Positions 58,393 to 64,000 of a stretch of 64,000 bases of DNA are shown piece by piece. The notes beneath the pieces are model-generated. The model did no database searches, was not told where the DNA came from, and saw only the letters and a list, made by a program, of their open reading frames with translations. The stretch spans positions 1 to 64,000 of the forward strand of contig WNNJ02002222.1 in the NCBI GenBank assembly GCA_012934845.2, read 5' to 3'. This DNA is from Pomphorhynchus laevis (Eukaryota; Acanthocephala; Palaeacanthocephala; Echinorhynchida; Pomphorhynchidae). The stretch's first letter is position 1; each line of letters starts with the position of its first letter. The translations under genes were made by a program, and so were the position numbers.

Positions 58393-60649
58393 TTGCTTTG
58401 TCTAATTTTTTATTATTTATCTAATTTTTGTTCGTCCCAACGATTTGTCCTTTTAGGTGACTTCAACATTTCGAATGTAGATTGGAATATCAATGGGTAT
58501 CAACTCTGCTCAGGCGTATCAAAACAATTTCGTGATTTATTTCTTGCTGACCTACTTTTAGTGCAACATTGTAGAGAACCAACTCATGTCAACGGTTCAA
58601 CTCTAGATCTTGTGTTCACAAGATTTACTGGAGATATCGACAGTATCGCGTATTATCCTCCTCCCAGTAAAAGTTATCACTGTGTTCTCTCCGTTAAATT
58701 AGTGTCCAAGATCGTTTGTAGATCAAAACTGGGTTATCCAAAACAAAATTGGACTCGGAGAGATACCCAACATCTCTTAGCTGCTTTCTATAAAAAATTT
58801 TCTCATAGTTATAGGGCTGCTACTGTTTCAGATCTGCTGACAATTCTTTATAACGTTTTCTTAAATTTGTCAGATAAGGTCGCTCCGAAACGGAGAACTT
58901 TCATTAATTCCACTCGCTCTCAGTGGTTTGATCATGAACTTCGTGCAGTGTTGAAACTGCGCAATGCCCTGTGGGCTATTACTCAAACCCATCCTGAAAA
59001 CTTAGATAGGTATAGGTACGTGCGCAATCTCTGCAATAGATTGAAAATACATAAGCGAATAGCATTAGAAGATGGTATTGCAAATTGCATCGGGAATCAA
59101 CCAAAGCGTTTTTGGTCATATGTAAAATGTTCAAGGATACTTTCCTCTAATATAGCATTCATTACTTCAGGTGAATATGTTTATTCTACTGAGTCTGAAA
59201 TTGCTGAATGCCTTTCATTCTCCATCGACTATTGTTTCGGATATTTACTCTTTAAAATGGTATCCGATTCACAATATTACTCAGAATCCCGTTAAGACAA
59301 TCAGTGCATCTGAAGTATTGCACCTAATCACTAGGCTTGACCGATTTGGCTCTCCTGGTCCAGATTATATTTTATCTTACCTAATTAATGCGATTGGACC
59401 TGCCGTAAGTAGTGTTTTAGATCATATATCTTCCTTTAACCTGATCAATTCGTGGATTTCTGCAATATGGAAGTCTTCTATTGCTGTGTCAATCCCTGAA
59501 AAACAGCCAGTGACTTCTTGTTTAGATTTTCACCATATCAGTTTGACCAGTTTTCTCTCCAAATTACTAGAACGAATTATTGCCAAAAGGCTACTCTATC
59601 ATCTAAACTTTAATAGCATTCTTAGTGATTCTCAACACGGATTTAGACAAGGCCGTTCATGTCTATCTAACTTGCTTACCGCGAGAGAGAGTTGGATGGA
59701 AATACTAAGCTCAGGACTTTGTCTCGACGTCGTATTTCTAGATTTTTCGAAAGCCTTTGATCGTGTTCTACATAAAGATCTTGTGTAACTCTTAATTCAC
59801 TACGGCGTCCCTCATGTAATCTGCTCTTGGATTTAAAATTTTCTTTCATTGCGTACGTTTAAGGTAAGATTTGTCTTTATCTGCAGAACAAAGTATGTCG
59901 ACAGGTGTCCCTCAGGGTTCTGCATTAGGTCCTCTATTATTCATCACGTTTCTTAACGATTTACTCTTACGTATTTAGAACTCTCACTTGGCATTCGCTG
60001 ATGATCTTAAAATTTGGACTGCTATACGAGATATTGATGATTAATTCTTTACAGGCAGACTTGGATCGAGTTCATGATTGGTGCCGCTCTACTGGATTAC
60101 ATCTGAACGTTGATAAGTATATACTTATGAGAATGGGTAAAAAATCCAGTAATTTTAAATATCATATCGGCGATATTCTTCTCGCTGAAGTATCACATCA
60201 TAGGGATTTAGGAATTATCGTGCAGGCATCATTAAAAACTAAACTTAATAGTTAAAGAGCAATTAAAAGTGCTACTCGTGCACTATATATTGTAAAGAAC
60301 TCATTCCTTAAGATTACCACTAATGTCTTTAAAAATTTGTTTAACACGTTGGTTCGTCCGCATTTAGAGTATGCAATTCAGGCTTCTTTCCCGGTCACCA
60401 AACAAGAAAAAACAGATATTGAGTCAGTCCTAAGGCGAGGTTCTTGTTTATGTTCGAATGCGAGAGTGGATTACGCATCTCGATTAGATTTGCTAAGAAT
60501 TCAACCTATGTCATCACGATTTTTGTTTCTTGACTTGATAGGAATGTATGCACTTGTACACCGGTTGGACGGTTATCAGAGTGGTTCGATTTGTTCTATT
60601 TTATCAGAGTTTTCACGTCTGTTCTAGTTCATCATCCTCCCCTCCCATC

Positions 60650-61678
60650 CCTATCTTTGCGGGGTCCACAAGGTTCAGTCCTAAATCCCCTGCTTTTTTC
60701 TCTTCTGCTTGGCGATCTCTCTCCGTTTATCAAACCTTTTTCCTTTAACGTCATGCAATATGCCGATGACATCCTCATCTATGCTCATGCACCCGCACAT
60801 CGCATACACGATATCGGTATTTCTGCATCGAACTGTATTTCTTCTATCTACGATCGTCTCTCCAATCTCCATCTCGTTCGAATCCCCGACAAGTCTAAAA
60901 TAATGTGGATTCTCCCCCGTAAACCAAACATATCTCCTCCCACTGTATCTTTTGCTTCATCGATCATCCCCATAGTACACAATCTCACTTTCTTAGGCTT
61001 CCATTTCGATGACCAACTTTCCCTTAAACCGTTCGTCCGTGACAAGGTTCGCTCGTCTAACTTAATTCTACATGACATCCGCCGTATTCGCCCCCGGTAT
61101 CGACTTCCGTTCTTGTATGTCTCTTCTTTCATCGCTTCTTTTCCCTAAAATCGATTACTGCCTTAGCCTTTTCGCCAATTCTCCAACAATCCATCATCCT
61201 ACCCCTACAACGCATAATCAACTCCGCCGTTCGAGTGCTCTTTCGTCTCCGTCGCTTTGACCACATATCCACATATCTTGCCCAACTTTCCTGGCCTACC
61301 ATCCACATCCGCATCAAACTCCGCCTACTTCTCGTAACTTTTCGTCTCATCGCTGTCGGGTCCCTATCGTTCATCAAGCTTCCTTTCTTAGACGACACTT
61401 GCTCCACTTCGCTATTGCTGCGTTCCTGTCATACCCTCTTACTCCACGTTCCCAATTACTCTAACAACTACGGTATCCGATCCTTCCTCGTCGCCGCCCC
61501 ACTTGTCTGGAATCAACTCCCTCTCGACATCCGCCGCACTCTATCCTTTATCACATTAAAACACCTTCTCCGTTCAACCTGCTCGACACATTATTTAAAT
61601 TGTTGTTTTGTTGTGGTCATGTAAGCGTGCGTTGGCACGCATTTGCCACGTTAAAATAAATCTTCTTTTCGATCACAC
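60650..61678 (+). mobile_element. LINE-C copy 2, nested in LINE-B
   Basis: Starts within the RT (GPQGSVLNPLLFSLLLGDL), then NVMQYADDILIYAHAPAHRI, DKSKIMWILPRKPNISPP, TFLGFHFDDQLSLKPFVRDK and RRFDHISTYLAQLSWPTIHI. It ends LVWNQLPLDIRRTLSFITLK. Near-intact reading in pieces. The 3' tail has the perfect hairpin gcgtgc-gttg-gcacgc (61625-61640) and ends aaaataaatctt. It is 5' truncated, as usual for target-primed insertion. Confidence 0.88.
61625..61640 (+). repeat. LINE-C 3' hairpin
   Basis: Six-base perfect stem with a gttg loop, 3 nt after the stop-bearing catgtaa. Also present at 62799-62814 with loop gccg. Confidence 0.85.
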
Positions 61679-62040
61679 GTTCATCGATTTTGAGAGGTCA
61701 CAGCAAAATTGTCTATAAAACAAGTCATGGTAGGTATTTAAAATGCTGGAGACTGTTGCACAGGGTACTTAATATGTGGAATTATCTGCTTGAGGAAATT
61801 GCTTCCGCCTGAAGTCTGCATTTGTTCAAAAAAATTATTAAAGACATGGATCGTCAAGAAGACGAGAAACGAGTCATGGACATATTTGCAGTGATTTGTT
61901 TTTTTTTGCTTGTTAACTTCTTTTTCTTCTTTTCTTATTTTTTAGTTTCATTTTTTTTAAAACTGTGACCAGGCAAAATAGCCTTATGACTAAGCCTTGT
62001 AAGAATAATAATATTAATACGTCTAATACATTACTATTAA

Positions 62041-62302
62041 TAATACTATAAAAAAGATATTTTTGTTTTCAAAAAATTAAGTTACAAAAATACTTGCACC
62101 AAAATTAGTATTTAGTGCGAGTACTATAAATGGAATCCGTTCTATTTTGACGACTGCTCATAGAGTGAAGTTTACTTTAATAATATGAAGCAAGATTTAA
62201 TCTTATCTTAACTTAAAAATGTGTTTAATAAAATTCAAATGTTCAATTTTTGCAATTGTTTAGATTGGTTTTGATATCAAACTTATAGTTTAATTGAATT
62301 CA
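62041..62302 (+). promoter_or_regulatory. SF3B4 5' flank
   Basis: AT-rich sequence upstream of the SF3B4 start codon. The promoter must lie here or within the LINE tail, but no specific element could be identified. Confidence 0.35.
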
Positions 62303-62336
62303 ATGTCATCCGCTCCCATAGCCGAGCGTAACCAAG
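62303..62336 (+). CDS. SF3B4: SF3B4, exon 1
   Basis: SF3B4 (SAP49) is a U2 snRNP SF3b subunit that binds pre-mRNA near the branch site. The exon encodes MSSAPIAERNQ and one base of the next codon (human MAAGPISERNQ). The start is the ATG at 62303, context ttcaatg. The donor is g|gtatac. The intron to exon 2 is 47 nt and ends tttgattttcag. Confidence 0.88.
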
Positions 62337-62383
62337 GTATACATCTATATTGTAGGTATTTGATTATTCCTTTTGATTTTCAG

Positions 62384-62467
62384 ACGCTACAATATACGTT
62401 GGTGGATTGGATGAGAACGTAAACGAAGTTATTCTGTGGGAATTATTCGTTCAAGCCGGTCCGGTTG
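62384..62467 (+). CDS. SF3B4: SF3B4, exon 2 (gene continues beyond window)
   Basis: Encodes [20 protein letters not shown] then LFVQAGPV. This is the start of the first RNA-recognition motif: IYVGGL is RNP-2 (human [28 protein letters not shown]). The donor is g|gtaagc. The next exon, expected to start near the NTHMPKDRVTG part, was not found before 64000, so it lies beyond the window or the gene is disrupted here. Confidence 0.9.
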
Positions 62468-62659
62468 GTAAGCCAATGTTACCCTGACAATCACAACTTT
62501 AATCACTAATTCCCCACACACAGGAAATGAAATTATAAGTTATCGAGCTCTAATTTGATTGAAACTGTTTAGTTTCAATCACAAAAAAATCATTTTCTTT
62601 GAAAGCCATTATTTGCAATATGCGTCGCTAAACTTTAAGATAAAGGCACTCGCACTATC

Positions 62660-62842
62660 TCTCTATCACTGCGTTCCTGTAATTCCCTCTTATTTCACGT
62701 TCCCGACGTCCGCCGCACTCCCTCCTTTATTACATTCAAATACCGCTTCCGTACCCGCCTTCTTGACACATGATTTAGATTTTGTTGTGATCATGTAAGC
62801 GTGCGCCGGCACGCATTTGCAACGTAAAAATAAATCTTTTTT
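62660..62842 (+). mobile_element. LINE-C copy 3, 3' end with internal deletion
   Basis: ctgcgttcctgtaattccct is followed, after a gap relative to copy 2, by cgtccgccgcactccctcc and the tail with gcgtgc-gccg-gcacgc (62799-62814). It lies in SF3B4 intron 2. Confidence 0.85.
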
Positions 62843-62919
62843 AAGCCTCGAATTTTGCAGAGTCTAAGCATTATTAATCTATGCGAATAGCCTCATTGAA
62901 AATAGCATTCATATTTTGG

Positions 62920-63060
62920 CCTCGCTGCTATGTTGGGTCCAGGAATAGGGCCGAAACCTGATAGCATATCAGTTCCTCATGATGACCTCTAATCCTTATT
63001 CTGATACGTTGTTTGTTTATTATTAGTCAATTCGTAAAAATTGACTTTTATTTTAAATTT
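62920..63060 (+). repeat. Family-R hairpin repeat copy
   Basis: cgctgctatgttgggtccag ... gatagcatatcagttcctca ... tgacctctaatccttattct ... attagtcaattcgtaaaaat. Confidence 0.85.
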
Positions 63061-63129
63061 CAATCTTAAATTTTCACTTGATGTAAATATATATTGTATG
63101 AAATCTTATAAAATCATTTGCGGAAAATT

Positions 63130-63365
63130 TGTATGGATTGATAATAAATAATATACTTTGTATTAGAATAAGATACTATATAATTAAATTTTACCAGAGG
63201 AAATACGTCATTAGCACGTGTTTGGCCCCACTGCTATGTTGGATAGAGGAGTTAGGGGCCGAAACCTGATAGCATAGCAGTTCCTCTTGATGATCTATAA
63301 TCCTTATTATGATACAACGTCTGTTATTTATTAGTCAATTCATAAAAATTGACTTTTATTTTAAA
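63130..63365 (+). repeat. Family-R hairpin repeat copy
   Basis: Includes the left part (tattagaataagatactata), gaggaaatacgtcattagca, and the stem ctgctatg (63231-63238)/catagcag (63273-63280). Confidence 0.88.
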
Positions 63366-63414
63366 TTTTAATTTTTTATTTGAGATAATGAGATATAATG
63401 AGATACTAAATAAA

Positions 63415-63610
63415 CAAATTTCATCAGAGGAGATACGTCATTAGCATGTATTTGCCCCCCCCTGCTATGTTATGTAAAGGAATAGCGGCCGAAACCTGAT
63501 AATACAATGGTTCCTCCTGATGACATCTAATTCTTATTCTGATACATCGTCTGTTATGTATTGGTCAATTCATAAAAAATGACTTTTATTTTAAATTTTA
63601 ACTCTATATA
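63415..63610 (+). repeat. Family-R hairpin repeat copy
   Basis: caaatttcatcagaggagat ... cctgctatgttatgtaaagg ... tggttcctcctgatgacatc ... attggtcaattcataaaaaa. Confidence 0.85.
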
Positions 63611-63689
63611 AACTATAAAAAATCTTACATAAAAATTATTTATTATAAAATATTAAATAATAATTATTTAATTATAAATAAAATATTAA

Positions 63690-63800
63690 TAATTAATTAT
63701 TATTCCAGCAAATTACTTTTTTCTGAAGATGTTTACAGAGGCTAGCGAAATATTAAATAAAATTTTCCTTCTTTCTTTGATCCAGATCTAATAATTCTTT
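63690..63800. mobile_element. Right half of palindromic MITE (family P)
   Basis: ttctgaagatgtttacagag ... gctagcgaaatattaaataa ... ctttgatccagatctaataa; the left arm is missing or decayed. Confidence 0.6.
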
Positions 63801-64000
63801 ACAAAAAATATTATTTAATATTTCAATATCAACTGTCATCATCAGGATAAAATTATTAAAGAAAACTGTCAAATCTGTAACAATTACCATTGAAATATTG
63901 AACATATTGTTCGATTTATATATTGTTTAATTTTCCTAAAAATATAAAAATAAAGTGATATTTATTTAAATAAATAAGCATTTATTTTTAATAGAATATG
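63801..64000. other. AT-rich window end
   Basis: No recognised feature; probably still SF3B4 intron 2. Confidence 0.45.

Larger units (their letters stand above)
58393..62040 (+). mobile_element. LINE-B (CR1/Jockey-like, APE plus RT) split by LINE-C
   Basis: The endonuclease C-terminal half at 58440-58710 has FVLLGDFNISNVDWNINGY, THVNGSTLDLVFTR and KSYHCVLSV in place of the SDH motif. RT follows: FHHISLTSFLSKLLERIIAK, HGFRQGRSC, VVFLDFSKAFDRVLHKDLV (59725-59785), VPQGSALGPLLF (59905), FADDLKIW (59996), STGLHLNVDKYILMRMGKK and TLVRPHLEYAIQASFPV (60342). The frame then stops at about 60640, where another LINE is inserted. A fitting C-terminus (RVLNMWNYLLEEIASA) resumes at 61700-61850. The tail ends near 62040. 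Several stops and frame changes, so inactive. It is the best-preserved LINE here. Confidence 0.82.

Noticed and set aside
63190-63310. Hammerhead ribozyme in family-R repeats (gaaacctgat ... cctgatgac)
   Set aside because: GAAA lies only about 21 nt before CTGATGA and the flanks cannot form stem II; the order and spacing do not fit any hammerhead type.
1-64000. LTR, retroviral, Polinton or toxin remnants; rRNA genes; bacterial-type genes
   Set aside because: No gag/protease/integrase-like blocks, paired LTRs, capsid genes, rRNA or bacterial operon structure were recognised.

Overview
The window reads as nuclear DNA of an invertebrate animal. It is strongly AT-rich, has spliced genes with GT-AG introns, carries several kinds of non-LTR retrotransposon plus DNA transposons and palindromic repeats, and encodes animal-type mitochondrial and nuclear proteins. 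I cannot name the species. Very short introns (47-49 nt) next to multi-kilobase ones, overlapping neighbour genes and Penelope-like/CR1-like debris would fit a flatworm- or cnidarian-like genome, but that is inference. No viral, LTR or Polinton element was recognised.

Four host genes can be supported by exon-by-exon translation. ISCA2 (+) has two exons, 6207-6316 and 11503-11674, split by a 5.2 kb repeat-filled intron; its first exon(s) were not found. ISCA1 (+, 11647-12225) starts inside the last ISCA2 exon in another frame. MCM8 (-) ends 5 nt beyond the ISCA1 stop and runs from 12231 to at least 40958 in 18 recognised coding exons; only the N-terminal ~100 residues are missing. SF3B4 (+) begins at 62303; two exons are visible and the rest lies beyond the window. 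ISCA1 and ISCA2 are partners in mitochondrial [4Fe-4S] cluster assembly, so their overlap is functionally suggestive.

Layout. 1-6200: a 910-bp direct repeat (second copy at 10094), a CR1-like LINE remnant, a TA microsatellite, and a ~960-bp duplication that carries a copy of MCM8 exon 13. 6207-12225: ISCA2/ISCA1, with a Merlin-type DNA transposon in the intron. 12231-41000: MCM8, its introns filled with a 141-bp tandem array, a tRNA-like SINE, a 254-bp inverted-repeat pair around one exon, an APE-type LINE (~23.7-27.3 kb) joined to the 3' end of a second LINE class, a near-complete member of that class (35.9-39.0 kb), a 265-bp foldback and a palindromic element with pol III-like and hammerhead-like motifs. 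41-62 kb: a gene desert of LINE remnants, Penelope-like fragments, palindromic MITEs, a 17-bp minisatellite, and a LINE (58.4-62.0 kb) interrupted by another LINE. 62.3-64 kb: 5' end of SF3B4 with three copies of a hairpin repeat family in its second intron.

Splice sites of MCM8, ISCA2 and SF3B4 were set by reading-frame continuity across junctions together with remembered similarity to the human proteins; no alignment was run.
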